A stretch of 64,000 bases of DNA from Epichloe hybrida (lineage: Eukaryota; Ascomycota; Sordariomycetes; Hypocreales; Clavicipitaceae). The translations under genes and the position numbers were made by a program. The stretch is from positions 1-64,000 of the forward strand of contig JAFEKR010000022.1 in assembly GCA_019022495.1 (NCBI GenBank). The letters run 5' to 3'. The notes below the pieces were generated by a model, which was not told the DNA's origin, ran no database searches, and worked only from the letters and a program-made list of their open reading frames with translations. This document shows positions 10,019 through 20,896 of this stretch, piece after piece (within the stretch, counting starts at the first letter, position 1; every line of letters starts with the position of its first letter).

Positions 10019-10780
10019 CTATGCATGGTGCATGAGCTCAAGTGGAGGGCGCGAGGTATGAGCCATGATGGGCCGCGCGCTCTCGATAGGACTGATCTCC
10101 TCGGGCTCGTCGGTCATATCCTCCACAAAGACGGCCGGCAGGTCAGGGCTGCTCCCATTGTCCGCGGGACGATATATGAGCGTTGAGCTGCGGCTTCTGT
10201 TGCGACCGGCAGACATGGACCCATCGACAGGACTGACAGGAGACTCCAATCCTTTTCCTTTGTTGCCGTGTAACTTGGCAAGCGCTTCCGCCAAGTCCTC
10301 GGCATGAACCAGCTTGTTCGGTGCGTCTTCAAGACGGACCTCCCAGCCATGAGGGGGACTGGGGGGCGGTGAGATGAAGAATAGCTTGCCAGCATCAGGG
10401 AGAGCCAGATGCTCGTCTCTGGCCTCTACATTGGTCTGTTGACCGAAGTATACTCGACAGCGATGGTCGATGATGGCTTCACCATCCCAAATGCGACGGA
10501 CGGCAATAGCTGAGTCGACGTCGAAGAAGGAGATGACGATTCGACGGAAGGACTTGAGAGGGGCGAAAGCATGGATGGGCGCCGTCTTAGTAATGAGGTC
10601 TCGGATTCGTTCCAGGTTATCCGGTCGAAAGATGTCGAGATTGTTCAGGCCTGTGAAGAGGAGAGTGTTGGATGGTGGTGTGGGCTGCACCAGCGGTGGC
10701 AAGTTGGAAAGGTCCAGCGTTAGGTTGGACTTGCGCGAGGCCGACGAGGACGACCGCGAGGGACGAGGTGAAGGCTCCAT
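10019..10780 (-). CDS. RCN1: Calcipressin (RCAN family), calcineurin regulator
   Basis: Single exon, 253 aa, close to the usual fungal length. After a serine-rich N terminus there is an RRM-like fold (about residues 37-120, from NTLLFTGLNNLDIF to RVYFGQQTN). The family signature ISPPPSPPHGWEVR follows at about 134-147; this SPPxSPP motif is the phosphorylated regulatory site in yeast Rcn1 and human RCAN1. A C-terminal PAVFVEDMTDEPEE segment resembles the calcineurin-docking region. These proteins bind the Ca2+/calmodulin-dependent phosphatase calcineurin and tune it, so the gene belongs to calcium stress signalling. No intron is needed. Confidence 0.9.
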   Translation of the reverse strand: MEPSPRPSRSSSSASRKSNLTLDLSNLPPLVQPTPPSNTLLFTGLNNLDIFRPDNLERIRDLITKTAPIHAFAPLKSFRRIVISFFDVDSAIAVRRIWDGEAIIDHRCRVYFGQQTNVEARDEHLALPDAGKLFFISPPPSPPHGWEVRLEDAPNKLVHAEDLAEALAKLHGNKGKGLESPVSPVDGSMSAGRNRSRSSTLIYRPADNGSSPDLPAVFVEDMTDEPEEISPIESARPIMAHTSRPPLELMHHA

Positions 10781-13734
10781 GATTTATGATGTGGTGATGT
10801 GTATAAAGTATTGCCACATGGGAGGAGGCGCGAGGTGCGACTTGGCGATCAAGCAAATGGCGGCAGAGGAAGGATGCTGGAAATCAAGGTGTTGTGTGGC
10901 GACGATGTTGGTTTAGCAACTCGCAACTCGGTCGCTTGTCAAAGAAGAACAGTAGATGATAAGGATGGCGGGGGGGGAGGAAACTATGTATTCAGACGAG
11001 TTGTTTGCTAGCAAGAAGAGACCTCAGATTGGCCGGAAGAATGATGGGGAAGACGACATAGATTTATGACATGTCGACGACGTGGGCAATACTGGGAGGG
11101 ACAGAAGTTGACGAGGACATTTGTTGAGGCACAGGAATGGTGATGGATGCATGCATGACCCGCAAGCCCTGCCCAGAAGTGGCAGTTGGCACAGGATGGG
11201 CGGATGGATCACCGATCCCCTCCCTGTCGGGGCTTGGCAAACCACCAGAGGGCTGTGCAACACGCTGCGGCTGCAAACGGAGACTGGCGGGGTATTTATT
11301 TTGCTGCTTCGCCGCCGTTGCCACTCGCGTTGATTTTATTAGCTCGTTTGTAGTAATGTTCAACGGGATATTTGACTGCTCATCGACAAATCGTAGACCC
11401 CGACATTCATGACTAAAGGACCCGAAGTTCGCAAACAAGGCTCGCCGGGGGGGACCGAGTCGCACAGCCGCTTTCCGCACTGCATTCGAGCTTGGTTTGC
11501 ACAAAAGACTTGGCGACACGGTCATTGATGAGTACGTACTACGGAGTACATAAGTAGTACTCCGTGCGCAACTGACGGATGACAACCCGTGGCGACGCTC
11601 CATTAGTCGGTGTGCCATTTTACGCTTAGAAGACCCGTGTCAAAGAAGTCTCACAAGATGACTCGACTCCTTCCCCCATGAGCCATGGCTGCCGAAGGCT
11701 ATCTGATCAAGACGGACTACCAGACTCGGATGGACGGGAATCAGGGCCCCCGCGCAATACGGTCTGAACACGGGCAAGCCCTTCTGCGGGATATCACAAG
11801 ATATCACAAGACACTGCTCGTTTAGGAAGTGCGTTCAACGGCTTCATTACATGACAGGGCCATGTATCCACTTCATGCGCCTCGTACCTGACGACGATGG
11901 CAATGCTGGTGAGTCGCGTGGCATCTGGCACGGCGGAACGGAGAGCGTGGTTGAGGCTTGTTGTGGTTGCAAATGATTGCATCGTGGGTGTATTTGTTCC
12001 GCCACTCCGCATTGCCCGAGCGTCTCCCTCCGTGGCTGTGCACGAGGGTCCCACTTCGAAATGCCGCGTTGACGGAAACACCCACGGGTTTTGCCTCCTC
12101 ACGAGTCCCTCTCTCCCCCGTCCCAGACTCCAGAGTTTGGTCTCCAGGTCTCTCTCCTCGAGGCTGAGCGCGCCAAGAGCAAATAGACAGCTTGGCTCAC
12201 GGGGATCAAGAGCTTTCTCCGCCGGCTGATTGCACACAAGTCAACACGGTCGTGCATGCATGCAACCATGGATCGTGCCGGTTCCACAGCATCGCCATGG
12301 GATTCATCGACACGCCGGTCCACCTACTTTTCGTCTAGCTTGTAGGTGCAAAGTTGCACTATCTATCAATAACGGGAGAATTTTCCTCGCGTCCATTCAC
12401 ATACAGTACTCGGATCAATGCCATTCGATTCGTCAGTGGGGAACATCGTCTTTATAAAAGTAGGAAACTCTTTGCCTCACCATCAACCCGTGCAATACCA
12501 TTTCGCAAAAGTTCTGAACTTCTGATTGCTGGAATAAAAGCGGTAAGCCCCGGCGCCATGGTCGTCGCCACGCCGTAACGAGCCGCAACAGATTCAGCCA
12601 GTCTTTTCTCCCCATGTTAGAAGGAACTCCCGTCTTGGAGAGTGCGGAGCAAGCGTAGTAATCCTGACGAGATCATTTCTGGACTTATAATAGTCCTCAA
12701 CATTCCAATATCTTATGCTCCGAGTAGGCTGTCGATTTGTCAATACCAAGCACTAGAGTGCGAATGGAAGTCAGCCTAAATCCCAGAGGGCGGAAACAGG
12801 TAATTGAAGGGACTAGAATAGAAGGATTTGCTCACAGATCAGGATCTGGTCTTTCCCAATGAAGTACTCGTCGCAGATTCCGCATCGCCGGCCCGATTTA
12901 ATGTGCACATAATCGTATGCTGACAAGCCAAACATCCTATTGTGGCAGTTCCAGTTTCAGAAAGTTCTTTGCAAGCTCAGAGATGAAGGAGTAGAGTAGG
13001 TAGTTCTTACTTTACACACGAAAAGATAATGTTGAGGGGATGCGGAGAGTCAACGGCACTTGCTCGAGTCTGTGTGAGTAGTGGAAGCACTCATCATGGA
13101 AATCAAAGTTCAACGTGATCTTCTTTCGTCGGCTATATTCACTTGTTTAAAGCTGGCAGACACCAGTAGAAGGCCAGCAGCATGACTTTTCGCAAGTCCT
13201 TTCACCTGTCAGCCATGCCAATTCTCTGCCGTGCTTCACGGAGCGTGCCAATGTGTGGTTCCAATTTCTTTCAACGGACCTTCTAGTTTCCGGTGGATAT
13301 ATATACACTATAGGCAACCAATTCTCGCACCGGATGTCCCTTGTAAAGAAGTTATGCAACGCATGTGACGAATGCTCGGAATACAACAATGTCATCGGCA
13401 GTCAAAAACCTTGTGTGGCCTAGCGAACATTCGACACAAAGACGATACCGTGACATCATTTCCGCCTTGAGGATTGTGAAACTTTCCAGGAATTCTTCTT
13501 CTTCTTCTTCTTGTTCTTTCAGAGACACGACTTGCTGCCAAGGAAATTGCAAACATGACATAGGGCCCTCATGCTGCGGCCAAGGCAGCCAAGCTTGCCT
13601 CTCAAGCTCGAGTCAAGACGATCCATGGTTGGTTTGCGGATTATATTGATGAAAAGGGCTGACATTATCACCATACGACCTTCCTACACAGGACATCTGG
13701 GAGAGGAGAGGCGATAGCTTGTCAGAGGACGAAG
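10781..13734. other. Gene-poor block upstream of calcipressin
   Basis: No supported gene. The longest frames (minus strand 11064-11618 and 11794-12237) have no recognisable domain, and the second has an overlapping frame of similar length on the other strand. At 11541-11565 there is a perfect 9-bp inverted repeat, ACGGAGTAC, a 7-nt spacer, then GTACTCCGT. Around 13497-13520 a TTC-rich microsatellite occurs. Confidence 0.5.
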
Positions 13735-14199
13735 TCATGCATAGATGCGCAAGGCCCAATTTTGGGGTGTTCCAGAGACAAATTCGTGAAAATTAATATC
13801 TTCTCCTTTGTCAGTCTGTGGCTCCGTCTCTTGAAACGCTACATCTTGCACGTCATAACTCGCCTTGTATTGCTTGGAATATGTGATCGACCTATCCTCT
13901 GGGTTCATCAAGCTTCAGACTGCGTTCATCGCCACACTATCGCGTACCGCATTGCAGCACGTGTAGCAAAAGCCCCTGTCTACTCGTTCGATGGTCAACT
14001 TGCCGAAATCCTCGTAAAATTCAAACCCTGCCTGCGACTCTGTTGTTGATGCATCGCTACTGACCAGTCGGGCCCCGGCTCCCAGAGGAAAGGAGCTGCC
14101 TTTCTGCACGTTACTAAATAAACTCAAGTTGATCATGGGCTTTGTTCCCATCCTTAACTTGCCTCGTCGGCTCACGACCAGGTCCTCCAATCGTAGCAA
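13735..14199 (-). pseudogene. Unidentified coding-like frame with one in-frame TGA
   Basis: From 14199 the minus strand reads as a plausible acidic protein of about 154 codons (segments such as GFEFYEDFGKLTIERVDRG and DVQDVAFQETEPQTDKG), ending TGA at 13735-13737. One internal TGA follows RDSVAMNAV; a TGG-to-TGA change would explain it. The family is not recognised. The frame abuts, tail-outward, the decayed oxidoreductase at 14200. It could be a real gene with an unseen intron, or a relic. Confidence 0.3.
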
Positions 14200-14952
14200 A
14201 TGAACCTAGCAATTCCGACTGCCTTTGCGTCGGATTCATCGACGCGTGGCAGGATCACTGCGGTGAAGGTTTGGGCGTGTGTAACTTTGTAAGCGTGAAC
14301 GTTTGGGTGAGCGTTTCTCTGGCCAGCTTGTGATTGCGACTGGATCCCGTGATTCAAGTGGTCTGACGCTCAAACCAGTTGGTACTCACGAGCAGACGAT
14401 CCGTGCTTGGCATGCTCTGCAGGAACAAGTGGAAGAGGCAAGATGATCCGCAATACGAGGGTTCAATCGGTTATTAAAGCAGGTGATGGACAAGCATGGG
14501 ACGCGACTCTGTCCGACGGCAAGAGAATGTCGGCTGAGCTCTATCTCTTACTCCACGGGATACAAGTTAAGATTTCATTTGCACCCGAAAAGCTGCTAGA
14601 CTTGAGAGAGAATGTGCAGTAAGACAAGCACTTAAGATTGACTGGAACAGGGAATATCCGGGTCATCGGCGACGTTGGCAACGATGAGCCGAAGCAACTG
14701 ACTGTGACTGATGGACAGATTAATCATCTGGCGAGTGCTCTGCATGCCGCTTGACGGAAACAGGTTCATCGGCTGAATACCACCCTGCTGGCAAGACCAT
14801 GATATTTTTTCTGTCTCTAGGCAAAAAGCTTGCGACGGGGCAGATCGGAACATGGAGGCTCTGGGGGTGGATGGTTGCGTGGGTAAAGGAGAGGAAGCTT
14901 TTTCTTGACACAGCTGCGAGCTACGTTGGTGGCGAGAGACTGCGGCATGAGT
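14200..14952 (+). pseudogene. Decayed AIF/AMID (FSP1)-like FAD-dependent oxidoreductase
   Basis: Four pieces in three frames line up in family order. MNLAIPTAFAS through ITAVKVWACVTL (from 14200) is followed by a frameshift. GQLVIATGS to LKPVGTHEQTIRAWHALQEQ (14324-14443) is next; VIATGS is the conserved FAD/NAD-domain motif. Then NTRVQSVIK to LLDLRENVQ (about 14452-14619), a stop (TAA 14620), and DKHLRLTGTGNIRVIGDVGN in the same frame. After another shift comes KTMIFFLSLGKKLATGQIG to TAASYVGGERLR. The segment between ALQEQVEEAR and NTRV, which should hold the second GxGxxG dinucleotide-binding motif (some 60 residues), is missing. Frameshifts, a stop and an internal deletion together make this a pseudogene. 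Intact relatives are NAD(P)H:quinone-type oxidoreductases. Confidence 0.75.
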
Positions 14953-15106
14953 CGTCCATGTGAACCGCAGATTCCCTGGATATACATAATCTTACAAGGA
15001 GACGATTCCATGTCTTGATACAGGTGATCCTTGCAACATCTCGCAATGACGTATCGCTTGCGTTTCCCTGCGCGTGCAATGCAATGGCCTATTGAGTCTC
15101 TAGAGA

Positions 15107-16628
15107 CTAGCGAAGCTCAACACCCAATTGTTTCACAAGTGCATCTCGCACACCATCGTGAAAGGTCTTGGCCTCCTCATTGGTAAGAGTGCGCTCCAGA
15201 CTCCGGTACACAATGCGGTATGCCATGCTCCTCCTGCCCGTCTTGGGATGCGTAAACTCATCGATGAGTCTGACATCCTCGACAACATCGCCAGCCACAC
15301 TGCGCACAATCTCCATGACGTCGTTTTCGTGAAAATTGCCCATTGTATTTCCCCCATCGGCCGATGTTGACGGCAGCCAAAATGAGACGTCTTTGGGGCA
15401 AGGAGGATACTTGGAGAAGGGCGCGAACCGTTTCAGGGTGTCGAGTTTGTCCGATACGCCCTCGAACTGGGAGAGGAAGCGATGATCCTGGGACCAGAAT
15501 AGGCGAATGTCGGGGATATTGAACAGAAGCATGGCAATGCGGTCAATTCCGATACCAAAAGCCCATCCAAGTTGAGACGGTACGCCAGCATTGTCGTACA
15601 GACTTTGCCTGACAACTCCGCATCCCAACACTTCCAACCAGTCTCCCGCGTAATACACTTCGAGCTCCCAGGAGGGGCTTGTGAATGGGAAGTATGCCTC
15701 CACCCAGCGCATTCGTAGGGGTTCATCTACAAAATTTGGGTCGCCTTTCAAAGCCGCAGTTCTTGCTCGTGAGAATATGTCGATAACCATACACTCTAGC
15801 GATCGCTTGAGATGCTCGCCGATGGCTTGCGCCTCGGCAGCGGAATGGCAATCCTGCAGAGGATTGCGCTCCTCATGAAACGGGGGATTTGGGTCCTCAA
15901 CCTGCACATCGTGCTTTGGTAGCTTCTCCAAGTCGGCTCGCACAGCGGCAGCTACGGCACCGCCAGGGACCCGGTTTCGATCCCATGATCTTGCTCCCTC
16001 CATTTGGTGGAAGACGGGGTAATGGCTTCGGTCGATGGCATCTCGTCGATAAACATCGGCGGAGATGAGGTACCCGTCGCTCTCGTTGGCCCGAAAAACA
16101 TCTGCCTGATGCGCACTCGTGTGCGTCCGCAACAATGTCTTGTCATTAATGTAGTACGTGTCGGATAGCGCCCGGCCAGGGTGGTTCGGCGGGAATCCCA
16201 ATGAGTCGAAATTCTGGTGCGTCGATACAACGGGGTGATAGTCGTTGTGATATTTGTATGTGGGTTGAGGGAAGTTGGACTCGATAATCTGTCGAGTGAT
16301 GTATACGGGGTGGTCCTTCTGCAGATGAAGTCTTCGTGAAGTGGCGTCTAGCACATTGGACGGCACGTTGAACCAAGCTGGGTCTTTCTTGTAGGTAACT
16401 CCTCGAACCAAAACGGTGCCGCCGGGTTCTTGTGATGATTGTGAGGACAGTCGGAAGCCTAGAAGGTGTCAGCGTGGGAGCGATCTCGAGCGAGTCGCAT
16501 TGCGCTGGAGAAAACCGACCTGAGCACGAGAACGTCCTGAGGAAAGTGGTGTGTTGTGGAAGTAAAAGAAGCTGAGCTTGGCGGCTGCACCCAAGTACGC
16601 TGCGCACAGCCCCGATCTGTATCAACAT
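15107..16628 (-). CDS. MSF1: Mitochondrial phenylalanyl-tRNA synthetase
   Basis: Exon 1 is 16628-16520 and exon 2 is 16458-15107, with a 61-nt intron (16459-16519; GTCGGT donor, CTGAC branch, CTAG acceptor). The product is 486 aa. The N terminus is a mitochondrial targeting sequence. The body is the monomeric class II enzyme that charges mitochondrial tRNA-Phe: HTSAHQADVF, the HYPVFHQMEGA segment, PFTSPSWELEVYY, GCGVVRQSL, and the motif 3 region GWAFGIGIDRIAMLLFNIPDIR. The C-terminal anticodon-binding FDX-ACB domain follows (FSKYPPCPKDVSFWLP to the end). The order and length match yeast Msf1 and human FARS2. It is transcribed divergently from the mitochondrial carrier gene. Confidence 0.95.
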
Positions 16629-17473
16629 GATTATGGACCAGACTTACAGTGGAAGCCGCATTTCAAGATGTCTCGTTGGCTGCTTAGCTGCCAATTACTG
16701 CCGTGTGCTTCTGTTGATGGAGGCAAAAAGCTTCAACGTCGGGACTTGTTGGGTTGGACCCTGTGGAATTGGCTTCGAGAACACGATCGACTACCCTGTA
16801 CCGTTCCCATCCATCCAGCGCCGGCGGCTGAGTTATCTCCAACGTCCATGAAAGCGCTTTCGTGAGCTGAATTTAGTTAGTTGCGATCAGATATCACAAC
16901 AATTTCTTCGTCGTGTCCCAACCAACCAACCAGCTTCTCGTTCGGAAAAACAAATGTAAAAAAAGAGGGGGATTCCAAGAATGACCCACGAAGACCACGC
17001 AACGGTGAGATAAAGCTATGAATCTCCTCCTCCTCTCTCCCGAATTACTCAAACGTTGCCAGTGTAACGCCATAAATTATCGAGCCACGTTTCCATCGTT
17101 GACTCCAATTAAATTGTAAAGATGCGGAGTAAGCTTTTGCATTTTGATTCTTGTCCATCACTCAAGTTCCCCCCGTTGGAGACAATCCTACCCAATACGT
17201 CACCGCCTACCATCGGGTCCCATTTTTCTGCCAGCCGACGTCAACGTCGCGACAGTATCAAGCCGAACCCTCCAAACTCACTCCCGCGACTCGGATATAC
17301 CCAACACATTTTCTCACTCACCTTTCACCCCCAAAATCCGCAGGTCCTTTGTGACAGGGCTTCGGGAAGGTCGAACATACTGCACCAGCACACGCTGTAT
17401 TTTCTGGAAACCTTTTGTGCGATGCAGCTGTGAAAGTCTTCTTCTCCAATCCCAGCATATGCAATCGACCGCA
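16629..17473. promoter_or_regulatory. Divergent promoter region of MSF1 and DIC1 homologues
   Basis: This 845-bp stretch separates two divergently transcribed nuclear genes for mitochondrial proteins, so it must hold both promoters. The 3' half is pyrimidine-rich on the carrier strand. No specific operator can be named. Confidence 0.5.
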
Positions 17474-18794
17474 ATGGCCGCTTCTTCGGACGTAGATGCG
17501 ACCAAGGCCGCGCCAGCCCGGAAACTCACCAAGGAAGAACGAGCTGAGCAGCGCAAAAAGAAGATGGGCCCGTCCGTGCGATATCCTTTCTGGTTCGGAG
17601 GAAGCGCAAGTAGTATGGCTGCGTGTGTGACACATCCTCTTGATTTAAGTGAGTCGATTTAAACTTTCCGGCCACATCTGCCACACATAGAGCATCCAGA
17701 AGCTAACCCAGGCGAACAGTCAAGGTAAGAGAATTTCTTCTCCCGGAAGCATGCGTAATGTAATTGCGCTTTTGGAAGAGAAGGAAGAAGAAAGGGGAGG
17801 GGGGGCAAACAAACATACCAAATGTGCATTGCGCGATTCTCACAAACGTTTTCCCCAATTCGTACAGGTCCGACTGCAAATGCGCAAAGGCGATGCGCCG
17901 AAATCCATGAGCGGGACATTCGTCCACATCGTCAAGACAGACGGCCCTCTCGCCCTCTACAGCGGCATATCCGCCTCCCTCTTCCGCCAGCTGACCTACT
18001 CGACCGTCCGATTCGGTGTCTACGAAGAACTCAAGGCCCGCTACACGAGGACCGGCGGCGAGCCCACCTTCCCCGTTCTTTCCGCCATGGCCGTCACCTC
18101 GGGCTTCCTGGGCGGCATTGCCGGCAACTTTGCCGACGTCCTCAACGTGCGCATGCAGCATGATGCCGCGTTGCCCGCCAACGACAGGCGCAACTACAAG
18201 CATGCCGTCGACGGCATGGTTCGCATGGCGCGCGAGGAAGGCCCCATGAGCTGGTTCCGAGGCTGGCTGCCCAACAGCAGCCGCGCGGCCGTCATGACGG
18301 CAGGTCAACTGGCGACGTACGATACCTTCAAGCGGCTCCTGGTGGATTACACTCCTCTGGGGGATACCTTGACCACACATTTCTCGGCATCCTTCCTGGC
18401 AGGCCTGGCTGCTGCGACGGCCACCAGTCCCATTGACGTGATCAAGACGAGGGTCATGTCTTCGACGCAAAAGCAGGGTATAATACGTCTCGTTGGCGAT
18501 ATTTACAAGACTGATGGGCTACGATGGATGTTCAAAGGCTGGGTGCCAAGCTTTTTGAGACTAGGACCGTGAGTTTTTCTCAGTCCGTTCGACACAGCCA
18601 CATCTTCTCTTTTTTCCACTTTCCCCCTTCCTTTCTTTACCCCCATCCGTGTTGCTGTTTTTTTCCCCGTGTCCCTTTATCTCGGACTCTGCAAGGCTGA
18701 CCTTCCCAGACACACCATCTGCACATTCGTCTTCCTAGAAATGCACCGCAAAACCTACAGAAAATTCAAAGGCCTTGACGAACAGAAGCTATGA
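17474..18794 (+). CDS. DIC1: Mitochondrial dicarboxylate carrier
   Basis: Exons: 17474-17648, 17720-17724 (5 nt), 17868-18568 and 18710-18794; 321 aa. The microexon TCAAG is needed to join HPLDL to VRLQM as PLDLIKVRLQM, the invariant Px[DE]xx[KR] signature of carrier repeat 1; direct joining of its neighbours would shift the frame. Both flanking introns have good borders (GTGAGT...ACAG and GTAAGA...ACAG). Repeat 2 shows ADVLNVRMQHD and the dicarboxylate-carrier-like LPANDRRNYKHAVDG; repeat 3 shows SPIDVIKTRVMS. The protein exchanges malate or succinate for phosphate across the inner membrane. Start: ATG at 17474 has better context (GCAATGG) than the in-frame ATG at 17459, which would add five residues. 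The third intron is 18569-18709. Confidence 0.92.
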
Positions 18795-19266
18795 GACCCG
18801 AAACTTCAGCACACTTGTACATATGGAAAGGAAAAGCCGTTCTTCTAGACTGGGCCGGTGATACAAGGCTCGTTTAACTGCATTTTGATATTCAAGCTTT
18901 TTGACAAGACCGGAAAAAAATACAGGCATTTGGTTGAAGAGTCTGGATGTTTGTGGCGATTGTACCAGAGTAGACAAGATGGATCAAATAGATGGCTACT
19001 ATTGTGAACTCTCCAATAACGGCACAACAAGCATTCTTGGCCACTTTCTACTCACCATCTCACGTGGTAAAGGTGCCATGTGATTCTCGATTCCAACCTC
19101 GACGCTCTAGGCGTCGCTATGCTCCTCCCTTGTGCTAAGGAATTACCAGACTCTACTGTACAAACCCAAAGCGATACTTCGTAAATGTTTGCCTTTAAAT
19201 GTGGTCGACATTTCCCAACCATCCCATGAAACGCCCGTCTCCTCTACCTTTTCCACGCATCACCCC
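18795..19266. other. Convergent 3' region of DIC1 and RPB3
   Basis: A 472-bp tail-to-tail spacer containing both 3' UTRs. No gene is seen. Confidence 0.6.
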
Positions 19267-20485
19267 TCACTGCCACGAGGACTGCCCATATGGTGTAGTG
19301 CCGTATGCGCCAGAACCACCCCCATAAGCGGTGTTGTTACCACCGCCGTATGCAGTGTTGTTGCCCCCATACGAAGTCATGTTTCCTCCATAAGGAGTAG
19401 TATATCCCCCATCCTGCCAAGGTGTCGTGCCACCACCGTCCATGTTCATATCTGGACTTCTGGGGCCATCGAACTCCCCAGCCTCCTCGCCACCGTATTT
19501 CTTGGGGTCAAGACCCTTGAGCAGCGCTCCAATCTTTTGCTGGAGTGCACGGATGCCTCCCTGGACGATCTGATCGGGTTCCATGCTTCCTGATGTCTCG
19601 ACTTCGAAATAGAATCGGTCTGGTACGGCATCGTAGTTGAATGGTTCGCCTTCTTGTGGGGGGTCCTCCCACTCAGCATATTTGCTCTTGGGCCTGTCGA
19701 TCCAAGCGCGTCAGTTCAAGGACTAACGCAATAAGAAGCAGACACGCTCAGACACCTACCATTCCTTCTCAGGATCCGTGTTGTTCTCAAACCACATATC
19801 CAGATGGTGCAGTTTGTTGTGGGGATCGTATTCAAACCCAACTGCTGACGTGGGCATCCACTTGGCATGTTCCTTGGCGATTCCCTTCTTTGCAATACAC
19901 GTAAGCTTCAGCTCTTGGTCCTTGCGCAGCTTGGCAATCAGACAGCCCAATCCCTCCGGGTCCATGATAACCGGCGATCCAACTTGAGTAGCATGACGGC
20001 CATCGACAACCAGGTCTCGCGCATACACCTTCATGATCTCGTCGCTGGTGCATCGCGCATGTAATGTCAACGTCACACTGCACTGTTCGCAGTACTGATC
20101 GCAATCGCAGTCTCGTGAGTAATTTAGTTCGTTAACGCCCTTGGCGTTGAGCGGTATCAGACCGAGTCTGTGGGCGATGAACTCGTCGGCAAGCACTGAG
20201 CTGTTGACTTCGACTTCGACCAGGTCGACGGCAATTGTGGGCACTTCTGCCTGGATAATTCTTCGTATCGAGTTAGCGAAGGAAAGGTTTGTCTTGGAGA
20301 GCACAAAATCGACGCGCGTCCTGTCGGCCTGTCAAAACCACATGAGAAAGATATCGTCAGCAAAAATGCACAACCAGGCACCGTAAAAATTGGTACGAAG
20401 TGATGCGCCATACAGCAGAGATGGTGACTTGTGGCTGCTCCGGCTCACCATCCATCACCATGGGGTCGTAATTCATGCCATCCAT
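19267..20485 (-). CDS. RPB3: RNA polymerase II subunit RPB3
   Basis: Exons: 20485-20414, 20328-19760 and 19693-19267; introns of 85 nt (20329-20413) and 66 nt (19694-19759). The product is 355 aa, in the usual range. It opens MDGMNYDPMVMDGEPE. The alpha-like dimerisation core follows: RVDFVLSKTNLSFANSIRR, then AEVPTIAVDLVEVEVNSS and the EFIAHRLGLIPL segment. The zinc site is CDCDQYCEQC. Later parts include CIAKKGIAKEHAKWMPTSAV. The C-terminal tail has YGG/TAYGG-type low-complexity repeats. RPB3 pairs with RPB11 to form the platform on which RNA polymerase II assembles. It is divergent from SOF1. Confidence 0.96.
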
Positions 20486-20896
20486 CTTGGCGAAGGGTCA
20501 AACGGCCGCCAGAGCGGGCCTGGGCTCCTAATAATCCTGTGCCTCGTTTGGTATCAAAGCGAACAGTTTTGCTATTTCTATTCGTGAAAAAAATTGGGAG
20601 ATGGTGGCAGAGAGGGACAATCAATTGGTGAACGTAAAGGTGAACGAGGCGGATCGCGAAAGGTTGGAAGAGCACACCTGCACGCTTCTCGGAGTGCCGA
20701 CCCAATGATTTATTAACCCACTCAAAGCTCTCGGACAAGCAATGATCCGCGCTCTTGCCAACCCGCATACTTTTTCCGATAAGCAAAAAAAAAAAAAAGG
20801 TATCCCCACCAAGAAGCCAAGCACCACCACAGCATTGCTCGAACCATCGCTCACATCGCCATTTTCACCCTTTCATAGAGGACAGAAACCAAAGCC
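20486..20896. promoter_or_regulatory. Shared divergent promoter of RPB3 and SOF1
   Basis: A 411-bp gap between two head-to-head growth genes (transcription and ribosome assembly). It includes an A14 tract at about 20786-20799, of the nucleosome-excluding kind. Specific factor sites were not identified. Confidence 0.55.

Noticed and set aside
11064..11618. 184-codon minus-strand frame as a gene
   Set aside because: Composition is not protein-like and there is no recognisable motif; it crosses the inverted repeat at 11541-11565.
11794..12237. 147-codon minus-strand frame as a gene
   Set aside because: A 110-codon frame overlaps it on the other strand and neither shows a family.
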